Shown piece after piece: positions 33,644 through 42,050 of a DNA stretch of 64,000 nt. Position numbers and translations under genes: made by a program. The notes beneath the pieces are model-generated. The model was not told the origin of the DNA and did not search any database. It saw only the letters and a list, made by a program, of their open reading frames with translations. Source of the stretch: Nocardia vulneris (GTDB lineage Bacteria; Actinomycetota; Actinomycetes; Mycobacteriales; Mycobacteriaceae); assembly GCF_001613425.1 (NCBI RefSeq), contig NZ_BDCI01000001.1, positions 248,001 through 312,000 on the forward strand, written 5' to 3'. The stretch's first letter is position 1. Each line of letters begins with the position of its first letter.

Positions 33644-34654
33644 TCAATCCTGCGGGGGCAAGGCGACTTCGGCGGCCGCATAGCCGAATACCGTGCGGCC
33701 GCGGGATCGGGCGTCGATGGCGATGGTGGCACGGCGGCGCCGCGCGTCCACCGCAGTGACCCGGCCGGTGAATTCGATCTCGCAGGTCGCCGCCGGTCCG
33801 ATCCGCAGATAGTGCGTGTAGTGCGCGAACTGGGCGCGCAGCCGGGTGATTGCGGCCGGGTGGCCGAGGCGCGAGCTGACGAAGGCCGCGGCCAGGCCGA
33901 GTTTCAGCATGCTCGGTGCGGTGGTCGCGGGCAGCGTGTACTCCGTGGCCGAGGCGGTGCCGGGGGTGTCGGGGGCCCGGTCGCCGACGATCGCGGCGAA
34001 GTCCAAGAGGTCGTCACGGGAGAGCCGAACCGTCTGTGCGGGCAGCACGGTGCCGATGGTCAAGGTACGGAACGCAGTGTGGCGCAGTGGAAATGGCGTG
34101 GCCCCGCGCCGTGCGAGTGCTCGATGCTCGGTGTGCCGGGGGTGCGATGAGGACGGCCCACGCGTCCCGATCGCGCGGACCGGCTCGGCGCGGCGCGGCC
34201 CGCTCGCCCCGGTATGCGCGAGCAGTGAGGTGGTGCCGGTCTGCACCGGTGTGCCGTATTGGTCGGTGAGCACACTCTTGATCGTCAGGACGTCGTAATC
34301 GGCGAACTGGCGAAATGATTCGACGGTGTGGTCGCCGGTCAGCCGATCGCCCGCGACCAGTGGCCGCGTGGCGTCGAACACTTGGTCCGCGTGCAGAATT
34401 CGGGTCGGCCGATAGTCGGCGAGCACCGCATCCAATAATTCGCTCTGGACATCACCGAGAATTGCGCCGGCGAATGTCGCGGGGGCGACCAGGCCGGTGA
34501 ATCCGAGCTCGGCGGCGGCATCGGCACTCCAGTGCGCCGGATGAAAATCCTGGACGGCCCGGGCGAATTCGCGAATCCGGGCGGCATCGACCAGATAGGG
34601 CGCCGTCGCCCGGCACCGCCGGTCGGCCGGCGTCCACGTGTTCACCTCGGTCAT
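33644..34654 (-). CDS. HadAB-like MaoC paralog with lost active site
   Basis: A 336-residue double hot-dog protein related to 23851-24918: IREFARAVQDFHPAHW in the N-terminal domain and a MaoC-like C-terminal domain. At the position where the paralog has the hydratase motif GDSNPIHFSDEVA, this protein has GDRAPDTPGTASATEY, so the catalytic Asp and His are gone. It should not hydrate or dehydrate acyl chains. It may bind an acyl thioester, stabilise a partner, or be decaying. The frame is intact and the start ATG 34654 is clear. The central linker is Arg/His-rich, unlike the paralog. Confidence 0.82.
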   Translation of the reverse strand: MTEVNTWTPADRRCRATAPYLVDAARIREFARAVQDFHPAHWSADAAAELGFTGLVAPATFAGAILGDVQSELLDAVLADYRPTRILHADQVFDATRPLVAGDRLTGDHTVESFRQFADYDVLTIKSVLTDQYGTPVQTGTTSLLAHTGASGPRRAEPVRAIGTRGPSSSHPRHTEHRALARRGATPFPLRHTAFRTLTIGTVLPAQTVRLSRDDLLDFAAIVGDRAPDTPGTASATEYTLPATTAPSMLKLGLAAAFVSSRLGHPAAITRLRAQFAHYTHYLRIGPAATCEIEFTGRVTAVDARRRRATIAIDARSRGRTVFGYAAAEVALPPQD

Positions 34655-34931
34655 CGGCCCATACTCGGTCCGTGCGCGGTCGACAGCTGCTGGTCGGCAG
34701 CTTTTCTGGAGAATTCACGATCCGCGGGCCGCTGTGTTTGGGAAAAGCTCCGGAGCGGGCGAACTGTGCCGTTTACCTAAGCCCGACAACGACATTGGTG
34801 AGCTGTCCAGATACCCCGTCGTGAGCTAGGTCGCACTTTCCGGCGGATTTAGCGTTGGCGCAGTTTCCACGCTGTCGAGCGGAATTCGGCAGCGCGTCCG
34901 AACTCTTCTGCTCGAAATAGGAAGGTATGCA

Positions 34932-36137
34932 ATGAAGCGAAGTACCTCAGGCCGTTCGTCGTTCGCGGCGGCGGTGATGCTGGGTGTTTCGGTGCTCGTG
35001 CTCGGCGTCGGAGGTGTCGGCGCGAACGCCGAACCCACAGCGCAACCGACCGAACAAGAGCTGGCCGATTACATCGCGGCGGGCCGCAAGGCCGCGCCGG
35101 TCGCGGACTCGGGCAGTTCGTCCGGTTCCGCGTGCAACTCCGGCAGTGGCGCGGGGTCGGGCAACGGCTCCGGCAACTGCTACGGCGGATCGGGGAGCAG
35201 TTCGGGGCTCTCGGGTGGATACGCCAGTGACACCGTCGGTTATGGACCGCCGATGACCTCCTGGCTGGCGGCCTTCGGCTACGGCCTGGCCAATCCCGAC
35301 GCCGCGCCGCCCGGCGCCAACGACTGGAACTGCAAGCCGACCGCCGCGCATCCGCGACCGGTCGTGCTGCTGCACGGCACCTGGATGAACGCCTACAACG
35401 GCTACGCGTACATGGGCCAGCCGATCAAGGACGCGGGTTTCTGCACCTTCACGTTCAACTACGGCCGCTCCAGTGTGATCCAGGGCGGCGGGCTCGGCGC
35501 GGTGCTGCCCGGCGTGATGGGCACCGGCTACATCCAGGATTCCGCCAAGCAACTCGCCGTCTTCGTCGACCGGGTGCTCGCGGCGACCGGCGCCGGCGAG
35601 GTCGACATCGTGGCGCACTCGCAGGGCGGCTCGATGGCGAACTGGTACACCAAGTTCGAAGGCGGAGCCGAGAAGACGAAGAATCTGATCACCTACGGCG
35701 CCACCCACCACGGCACCTCGCTCGACGGCATCGGCGCGCTCGGCCGGGCGATCAACAACCTCGGCATCGATATCCTCGGCTTCATCGAGATCTTCGTGGG
35801 GCACGCGGGTATCCAGCAGACGATCGGCTCGGACTTCGTCAACCAGCTCAATGCCAACGGCGACACCGTGCCCGGCGTCGACTACACGATCGTCGGCACC
35901 CGCTACGACGAGGTCACCAACCCGTACCCGCTGACGTTCCTGCAGCCCGGGCCGGGCGCCACGGTGCAGAACATCACCCTGCAGGACGGCTGCGAACAGG
36001 ACCTTTCGGACCATCTGACGATGATGTATTCGCCGCGCTCCCTCTCCATCGCGCTGCGCGCGCTCGACCCGGTCGGTCATCCGAACCTGGAGTGCACATT
36101 CAACCCGTGGGTGGTCGGCGGCGGCGGATCGCTGTAG
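34932..36137 (+). CDS. Exported class-2 lipase, copy 1
   Basis: A 401-residue secreted lipase of the Lipase_2 (PF01674) type. The signal peptide covers about 1-33. A low-complexity Ser/Gly stretch (about 60-95) links to the hydrolase domain: PVVLLHGTWMNAY oxyanion loop, AHSQGG nucleophile elbow, TYGATHHGT, and DHLTMMYSPRSL near the catalytic His. Ribosome site AGGAAGG precedes ATG 34932. The gene at 36415 is a tandem paralog sharing most of the domain, so a duplication is likely. Substrates are probably long-chain triacylglycerols. Confidence 0.92.
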   Translation: MKRSTSGRSSFAAAVMLGVSVLVLGVGGVGANAEPTAQPTEQELADYIAAGRKAAPVADSGSSSGSACNSGSGAGSGNGSGNCYGGSGSSSGLSGGYASDTVGYGPPMTSWLAAFGYGLANPDAAPPGANDWNCKPTAAHPRPVVLLHGTWMNAYNGYAYMGQPIKDAGFCTFTFNYGRSSVIQGGGLGAVLPGVMGTGYIQDSAKQLAVFVDRVLAATGAGEVDIVAHSQGGSMANWYTKFEGGAEKTKNLITYGATHHGTSLDGIGALGRAINNLGIDILGFIEIFVGHAGIQQTIGSDFVNQLNANGDTVPGVDYTIVGTRYDEVTNPYPLTFLQPGPGATVQNITLQDGCEQDLSDHLTMMYSPRSLSIALRALDPVGHPNLECTFNPWVVGGGGSL

Positions 36138-36183
36138 CAACGCACGGGTGAGAGACCGAGCGGCGATCGCACGCGCCGCTCGG

Positions 36184-36218
36184 TCTGTACTCGTTGTGGC
36201 GGCATCTGTACTCGTTGT
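36184..36218. repeat. 14-bp direct repeat upstream of lipase copy 2
   Basis: TCTGTACTCGTTGT occurs at 36184-36197 and again at 36205-36218, a period of 21 bp, which is two helical turns. It lies in the 277-base gap between the two class-2 lipase genes and may be a regulator-binding site. Nothing else was recognised in the gap. Confidence 0.55.
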
Positions 36219-36414
36219 AGGGGCACCTGAACGAGATTCACCGCCCATTGGCCGCGCTGTCGCATCGTCTCCATCGAGCGCTGTTTTGCTCGAAGTCGCG
36301 CCGATCCGGTGCGGGCAGGTCCGGGACCACGTGCAGGGGATCCGGGCCCGCCCGCACCGGATCGCGTTGTTGTGCGGCAGTTCTCGGCAAGGTGTGCGAA
36401 GCGGAAGGCGTGTG

Positions 36415-37536
36415 ATGAGACGAAGGTCAGCCGGTAGGTGGCCGATCGCCGCGGTGTTGGTCGGTGTCGCGATGCTCGTGCTCGGGGTGGCGGCCCCGGC
36501 CGCGAGCGCCGCACCGTCCGATCCGTCGGTGGCGGCGCGACTCGCCGAGCTGATCGGGGTGGACGGGCGGCCCGCGGCGATCGCGGCGTCCGACAGCATC
36601 TCGGGCCTGTCCGGCGGATTCGCCAGTGACACCGTCGGCTACGGTCCGCCACAGCGTTCGTTCCTGGCCGCTTTCGGTTACGGCCTGTTCCATCCGGACG
36701 CGGCGCCGCCGGGCAGCAACGACTGGAATTGCCGGCCGACCGCGGCACATCCGCGTCCGGTCGTGCTGCTGCACGGCACCTGGATGAACGCGTACAACAG
36801 CTTCGCGTACATGAGCGGGCCGCTACAGGACGCGGGCCTGTGCACCTTCGCCTTCAACTACGGCCGTTCCGGACCGATCCAGGGCGGAGGCGTGCCGCCG
36901 CTGCTGCCCGGCGTGATGGGCACCGGTGACATCGCGGATTCGGCTCGGCAGCTGGCCGGTTTCGTGGACCGGGTGCGCGCGGCCACCGGCGCGGCGCAGG
37001 TCGATCTCGTCGGCTACTCGCAGGGCGCGGCGATGGCGAACTGGTACACCAGGTTCGAGGGTGGCGCGGACAAGGTGGGGCAGCTGGTCAGCTTCGGCGG
37101 CACCCACCACGGGACCACCCTCGACGGCATCGGCCTGCTCGGCCGGATGATCAACAACATCGGCCTGAACGTGATCGGCGCGGCCGGTGTCGTGGTGGGC
37201 GACGCCGCGATCCAGCAGACGGTCGGTTCGAACTTCGTCGGACGGCTGAACGCGGACGGCGACACGGTGCCCGGCATCGACTACACCGTGGTCGGCACCC
37301 GCTACGACGAGATCGTCACGCCATATCAGTCGACCTTTCTGCGCCCGGGCGCGGGCGCGTCTGTCGCCGACATCACCCTGCAGGACGGCTGCGAGCAGGA
37401 TCTCTCCGATCACCAGACGCTCATGTATTCGCCGCGTGCGCTCTCGATCGTGTTGCGCGCGCTCGATCCCGCCGGGCACCCCGATCTCGTCTGCACCTTC
37501 AACCCGTGGTTGATCGGCGGTGGCGGCGGCCTCTGA
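36415..37536 (+). CDS. Exported class-2 lipase, copy 2
   Basis: A 373-residue secreted lipase, tandem paralog of 34932-36137. The signal peptide is about residues 1-34. It lacks the Ser/Gly linker of copy 1 and reaches the hydrolase domain sooner: PVVLLHGTWMNAY, nucleophile elbow GYSQGA (AHSQGG in copy 1), SFGGTHHGT, DHQTLMYSPRAL. ATG 36415 has GGAAGG six bases before it; the frame is open further up but has no better start. The closely similar sequence with diverged elbow suggests different substrate preference. Confidence 0.9.
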   Translation: MRRRSAGRWPIAAVLVGVAMLVLGVAAPAASAAPSDPSVAARLAELIGVDGRPAAIAASDSISGLSGGFASDTVGYGPPQRSFLAAFGYGLFHPDAAPPGSNDWNCRPTAAHPRPVVLLHGTWMNAYNSFAYMSGPLQDAGLCTFAFNYGRSGPIQGGGVPPLLPGVMGTGDIADSARQLAGFVDRVRAATGAAQVDLVGYSQGAAMANWYTRFEGGADKVGQLVSFGGTHHGTTLDGIGLLGRMINNIGLNVIGAAGVVVGDAAIQQTVGSNFVGRLNADGDTVPGIDYTVVGTRYDEIVTPYQSTFLRPGAGASVADITLQDGCEQDLSDHQTLMYSPRALSIVLRALDPAGHPDLVCTFNPWLIGGGGGL

Positions 37537-37607
37537 CCCCACCCGCCGGGGGATCGCTTCTCCGAGCACAGGACTCCGGTCCGCCGCTCACGAAGGAGAA
37601 GCACACC

Positions 37608-39044
37608 ATGACCGCACCACTGTCGCTCGTCCCGGACGGCCCGCCCGGATTCGGCGGGGCACTGGCGACTTTTCACCGCACGGTCCGGCACGTGCGGGCC
37701 TACCCGGCGCATCTGGCCCGCCACGGCGTCGACCCCGAAACGATCCGCACGCCGGCGGATTTCGCCGAGCTGCCGGTGGTCACCAAGGACAACTACCTGA
37801 AGGCGCACGCGCTCGCGGAGCTGATGCCGCACGGCGACATCAGCGAGGCGGGCACCTGGTCCAGCAGTTCGGGCTCCACCGGGAAGCCGACCTACTGGCC
37901 GCGAGAACTGTTGTCGCTGCAACACAGCCGCGAGTACTACGACCGCATCCTGCGCGCGTTCGACGTTCCGGGCCGGACGACGTTGCTGGTCAACGCTTTC
38001 GCGATGGGCACGTGGATCGGCGGCACCTACACCCACCACGGCGTGCTCGAAGCGCGCCGCCGGGGGCACCGGGTCTCGGTGGCCACGCCCGGCATCGATG
38101 TGGACGCGGTCCTCGCCACCATGGCCGATCTCGGCCCGCACTACGACCAGGTGGTGCTCGCCGCGTACCCGCCGTTCGCCCAGGACGTGCTGGACCACGC
38201 GCCGGCCGAGGTGCGCGCGCTGAAACCCGCGCTGCTGCTGGCGGGGGAGAACATCACCGAAGCCTGGCGCGATCACGTGCTCGCCCGTACGGGGCAACCG
38301 GATCGGCCGGAGCGCACCTGTGCGATCTACGGCACCGCCGACGCGGGTGTGATGGGGCACGAGACACCGACCACCATCGCCATCCGCCGGCTGGCCCGCA
38401 CCGATGCCCGTTTGCGCGCGGCGCTTTTCGGCGACGACGATCCCGCGTTGCCCACCTTCGTCGAGTACGACCCACACCTGCGCTACACCGAAACCGATGC
38501 GCAGGGCCGGTTCCTGTTCACTGTCGACGGCGCCCTGCCGCTGGTGCGGTACCGGATCAACGACGAAGGGTCGATCCTGACCCCGTGGCAGGTCGCCGCG
38601 GCGCTGCGCCGCTGCGGGCACCGGATTCCGGTGCACACCAACACCATCGGTGCGGGCTTCCTCGCGCTGCACCGGCGCCGGGACGTCGCCGCGAGCTTCT
38701 ATGCCGTGAAGCTGTACCCGGAAAACGTCCGCGCGGCACTGGAGCAGCCCGAGGTCGCCGCGCAGGTGACCGGAAAGTTCGTGCTGGCCACCGTGACCGG
38801 CGCCGCCTTCGAACAGACGCTGACCCTGCGGGTCGAGCTGCGGGCGGCGGCCGAAGCCGGTGCCGATTTCACCGCCCGGCTCCGGCAACTCGTCACCGCG
38901 GAACTGGCACGCAGCAACAGCGAATACCGCAGGCTGCGTGCCGTTCTCGGGGCGGCCGCCGAGCCCGTGCTCACCCTCGAGCCCTTCGGCGGCACCGCCT
39001 TCCGGTACACCGCCAAGCACAAGTACCTGGAGCAGAACCGATGA
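37608..39044 (+). CDS. PaaK-like adenylate-forming ligase
   Basis: A 478-residue member of the phenylacetate-CoA-ligase-like ANL superfamily. The phosphate loop is SSSSGSTGKPTYWPR (about residue 84), FAMGTWIGGTY and GENITEAWRD follow, and the GTAD-type motif is YGTADAGVMG. The C-terminal small domain ends with a lysine-rich TAKHKYLEQ, a plausible catalytic Lys. It should activate a carboxylate as an acyl-AMP. AAGGAG precedes the ATG. The stop overlaps the start of an E1-like gene, so the two act together, perhaps in forming a thioester or amide of a small metabolite or peptide. Confidence 0.87.
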   Translation: MTAPLSLVPDGPPGFGGALATFHRTVRHVRAYPAHLARHGVDPETIRTPADFAELPVVTKDNYLKAHALAELMPHGDISEAGTWSSSSGSTGKPTYWPRELLSLQHSREYYDRILRAFDVPGRTTLLVNAFAMGTWIGGTYTHHGVLEARRRGHRVSVATPGIDVDAVLATMADLGPHYDQVVLAAYPPFAQDVLDHAPAEVRALKPALLLAGENITEAWRDHVLARTGQPDRPERTCAIYGTADAGVMGHETPTTIAIRRLARTDARLRAALFGDDDPALPTFVEYDPHLRYTETDAQGRFLFTVDGALPLVRYRINDEGSILTPWQVAAALRRCGHRIPVHTNTIGAGFLALHRRRDVAASFYAVKLYPENVRAALEQPEVAAQVTGKFVLATVTGAAFEQTLTLRVELRAAAEAGADFTARLRQLVTAELARSNSEYRRLRAVLGAAAEPVLTLEPFGGTAFRYTAKHKYLEQNR

Positions 39045-40123
39045 TCGAGATCCTGGACCCCTTCGCCGATACCGCGCGGATCGCACATCTGCTGCGGCCC
39101 GCCGCGCGCTACCACCTGGTGGACGCGCACGCGGCGGCCGCGGCCGAGCTCGCCGCGATCGACCCCGCCGCGGCGGCGCTCACCACCCGGTTCGTCGTCT
39201 ACCCGTGGCGGCGCACGATCGTGCGCCTGCCCGAATCCGAGGCGTTCTGGCGGCTGCGTACCGCGCGCAATCGGTATCTGCTCGACGAACCCGAGCAGCG
39301 CGCCTGGTCGGCCGCGCTGGTCGGCGTCGCGGGCCTGAGCGTCGGCTGGTCGGCCCTGTCGGTCTGCGCGCTGACCGGTGCCCGGCGATTCCGGCTGGCC
39401 GAGCACGATCGGCTGTCGCTCACCAACCTGAACCGGCTGCCCGCGTCGGTGTGCGATCTCGGGGTGCCGAAGCTGACCATCGCGCACCGGCGGGTGCTCG
39501 AAATCGACCCGTACAGTGAGGTTTCCGCTTTTCCGGACGGTTACACCCCGGCGGCGGCCGCGCAATTCCTCGGTACCGCGCCGGGCGCGGAACCGCTCAC
39601 CGTGCTGGTGGAGGAAATGGACGATCTCCCGGCGAAGATCGATATCCGCCGGCGCGCCAGGGCCGCGGGCATCCCGGTCGTCATGGCCACCGACAACGGG
39701 GACAACGCGATCCTCGACGTCGAGCGATTCGATCTGGAACCGCGGTACCCGATCTTCCACGGCCGGGTCGGCGACCTCGACGATCTCACCGCTGCCGAAC
39801 TCACGGACCCGGCCACCCGGGCGCGGGTGGCGCAGCGCATCGTGGGCACCGAACTCACGCCGCGCACCCGCTTCTCGCTCACCGAGGTGGGCCGGTCGCT
39901 GCACTCCTGGCCGCAGCTCGGCACGGCCGCGGCGGTCGCGGGTGCGGCGGCCGCGTACGCGGCGCGGCTGGTGGCCACGGGGCACCCGCTACCGTCGGGG
40001 CGCTACCGGATCGACCTCGACCGGGCGCTGCTCGGCAGCGCCGCCGAGGCGGCCGGGAGCTGGAACGAACTGAGCGAGCCCGCGTTCCGGGCCGCGATGG
40101 CGCGCGGAGGTGCGCGGCCGTGA
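39041..40123 (+). CDS. E1-like (ThiF/MoeB-family) adenylyltransferase
   Basis: A 360-residue protein with a ThiF Rossmann core at about residues 90-250. The nucleotide loop reads GVAGLSVGWSALSV instead of the canonical GxGGxGS, and the conserved RLAEHDRLSLTNLNRLPAS and ..DLGVPKLTIAHRR follow. It resembles the ThiF half of the mycobacterial Rv1355c family but lacks the nitroreductase half. No ubiquitin-like protein gene is nearby. Its ATG overlaps the stop of the adenylate-forming ligase. It could activate the C-terminus of a peptide or a carboxylate made by the ligase, which is inference. Confidence 0.78.
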   Translation: MIEILDPFADTARIAHLLRPAARYHLVDAHAAAAAELAAIDPAAAALTTRFVVYPWRRTIVRLPESEAFWRLRTARNRYLLDEPEQRAWSAALVGVAGLSVGWSALSVCALTGARRFRLAEHDRLSLTNLNRLPASVCDLGVPKLTIAHRRVLEIDPYSEVSAFPDGYTPAAAAQFLGTAPGAEPLTVLVEEMDDLPAKIDIRRRARAAGIPVVMATDNGDNAILDVERFDLEPRYPIFHGRVGDLDDLTAAELTDPATRARVAQRIVGTELTPRTRFSLTEVGRSLHSWPQLGTAAAVAGAAAAYAARLVATGHPLPSGRYRIDLDRALLGSAAEAAGSWNELSEPAFRAAMARGGARP

Positions 40124-40143
40124 CCGAGTGGCGTTGTGCGCGT

Positions 40144-40605
40144 TCAGCCTTCGGCATCGACCGGCGGCATCGTGCCGGCGTGCCCGTGAATCCAGATGGG
40201 CGTGATGGTGTGTCGGCTGAACCGCCACCCGTGCTCGCCGCGCTCGGCTCGAAAGATGTATCGGCTGCCCAGCATTCGGTGCTCGTCGGGCCGCTCGCCC
40301 ACGGGCACGAACACCGCGAGCACGTCGGCGGTGACCGTCGCCGCGGCGCCGTCCGCGGCGATCACCAGTCCGGAGACGAAATGCTGGGTGGCCGCGTATA
40401 TCTCGTGGTTACCGCGGGCGAGCTCGATGATCGCGGCGGCGCCGCTCGACCGGCCCGCGGGCGTCTCGAGCGTCGCGTCGGCGGTGTACACCTCGGCCAG
40501 GCCGTCGAAGTTCCTGGTATCCAGGCACTGCGTGACCGCCGTGACGAGATCGTGCAGTTCCGCGCGGTCGAGCAGGTCCTCGGTACGCCGGGCATTCGAC
40601 GTCAT
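40144..40605 (-). CDS. SnoaL-like / NTF2-fold protein
   Basis: A 153-residue NTF2-like protein of the SnoaL group (AELHDLVTAVTQCLDTRNFDGLAEVYTADATLETP, then GSRYIFRAERGEHGWRF). This fold occurs in polyketide cyclases, ketosteroid isomerases and dehydratases. It is convergent with the ThiF-like gene, 20 bases between stops, and divergent from the FrsA-like hydrolase. The active-site residues cannot be assigned safely. Confidence 0.87.
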   Translation of the reverse strand: MTSNARRTEDLLDRAELHDLVTAVTQCLDTRNFDGLAEVYTADATLETPAGRSSGAAAIIELARGNHEIYAATQHFVSGLVIAADGAAATVTADVLAVFVPVGERPDEHRMLGSRYIFRAERGEHGWRFSRHTITPIWIHGHAGTMPPVDAEG

Positions 40606-40679
40606 GTCGACAAACTAGTGCAGTCCGGGCGGTCGCGTCGAGGCAATTGTCCGCAACGGTCGCAGCGCGGGGTGCGGGG

Positions 40680-42050
40680 ATGAACGCGCTGCGACGCGCG
40701 GTGATCTCCGCCTGCGCGCTCACCCGGACCACGGAGCTGCTGGTCGGGCACACGGGTGCGCGCTGGTTCCTGCCCGAGGTGCTGATCCCGCGGTTCGCGG
40801 CGCTGGGCGGTTTCGACGCCGCGGTGTTCACCGCGCAGCTCACGGCGGTCCGGTCCTTCGACGACGAGCAGTGGACCGCGTACTGGCAGCGACTCGCGGA
40901 CGAGCGGCTCGCGGCGGCGTACCGAGGTCTGGCGACGGTGGCGGCCGGGCAGGGGGAGCGGCTGCCGGATGCGCACTTGCTGTTCGGGCACGGGGCCGCG
41001 CGCAGCGCGGAGCAACTCGGCAGGCTGCTGGGGCCGGTCGCGGAAGTCGCCGGCGATCGCGGGCCGGTGCCACGGCGCGACGAGATCGACCGGGCACTGC
41101 GCGCGGCCACGCCGCTGGATGCGGCGCGAATTGCTGTGCTGGACAGCCTGTTACAGGCCATCGCCTATCAGATCGTCGCCGCCTGGCCCGGCGGGACACC
41201 GGCGCGGCTGCGGGCGTATCGGCGGGCACGGTTGCTCGCCGAACTGGTGCTCACGGCTCTGGGGCCCGCGCTCGGGCTGGATATCGCCGTGGTCGAGATA
41301 GCGGCCGGGAGCGAAATCGTCCGTGCCGTCACGATTTTCCCGCGCGGCACGCAGCGCTGCCCGGTGGCGCTCGTGACGAACGGGCTGGACGGTACCGCGG
41401 CGGAGCTGGCATTCCCGCTGCTGAAATACCGGCACACCGGGCTGGGCCTGTTGCTCATGGAGCTGCCGGGCAGTTATGGCGGTGCGCGGCCGGATCCGGT
41501 AGCGGCGCCCGAGGTCTACCGCGCGGTGCTCGACTATCTCAGCGCGCACCGTCGCGTGGCCGCCGACCGAATCGCGATGTTCGGCATGAGTTTCGGTGGT
41601 TACTGGGCCGTGCGGACGGCCGCAGTCGACGCCAGGGTGCGGTGTGCGGTGTGCTGCGGCGCACCCGCACACCGCGCGTTCGGCCCGGCCGGCGCGCTCG
41701 GCGTGCCGGAGCCCGTGTTGCGCGCCATGGGCGGCGCGCTCGGCGCGCGGACCCTGCGCCGGATCGGGGCCGAACTCGCCACGCTGTCGCTGCGCCGATG
41801 GTATGCCGACATCGGGATACCGCTGCTGGTCCTCGGCGGTGACCGCGACCAGGTGGTCGACGTTCGGGACGCGCGGGAACTCGCGGCCGCGGTGCCGAGC
41901 GCGACCTTGCGTCTGTATCCGGGGGACGACCACTGTGCCCCAGCGCATTTCGTGGAGTGGTTGGATACGGCCCTGCGCTGGCTGACCGCCCACCTCGGGG
42001 CGGGACAGCCCGCTATCGGCGCCGCAGTCCGTCCAGCACCAGCGTGCTGA
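40680..42050 (+). CDS. FrsA/DUF1100-like alpha/beta hydrolase
   Basis: A 456-residue protein. The first ~230 residues form a helical N-terminal part, and the hydrolase core holds PVALVTNGLDGTAAE, LMELPGSYG, the nucleophile elbow GMSFGG (about residue 304), LVLGGDRDQVVD and YPGDDHCAPAH. The arrangement resembles the FrsA/DUF1100 group, in which members cleave carbon-carbon or ester bonds or demethylate small molecules. ATG 40680 gives the expected length. Its last 38 bases overlap the 3' end of the convergent double-TetR gene. Confidence 0.82.
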   Translation: MNALRRAVISACALTRTTELLVGHTGARWFLPEVLIPRFAALGGFDAAVFTAQLTAVRSFDDEQWTAYWQRLADERLAAAYRGLATVAAGQGERLPDAHLLFGHGAARSAEQLGRLLGPVAEVAGDRGPVPRRDEIDRALRAATPLDAARIAVLDSLLQAIAYQIVAAWPGGTPARLRAYRRARLLAELVLTALGPALGLDIAVVEIAAGSEIVRAVTIFPRGTQRCPVALVTNGLDGTAAELAFPLLKYRHTGLGLLLMELPGSYGGARPDPVAAPEVYRAVLDYLSAHRRVAADRIAMFGMSFGGYWAVRTAAVDARVRCAVCCGAPAHRAFGPAGALGVPEPVLRAMGGALGARTLRRIGAELATLSLRRWYADIGIPLLVLGGDRDQVVDVRDARELAAAVPSATLRLYPGDDHCAPAHFVEWLDTALRWLTAHLGAGQPAIGAAVRPAPAC

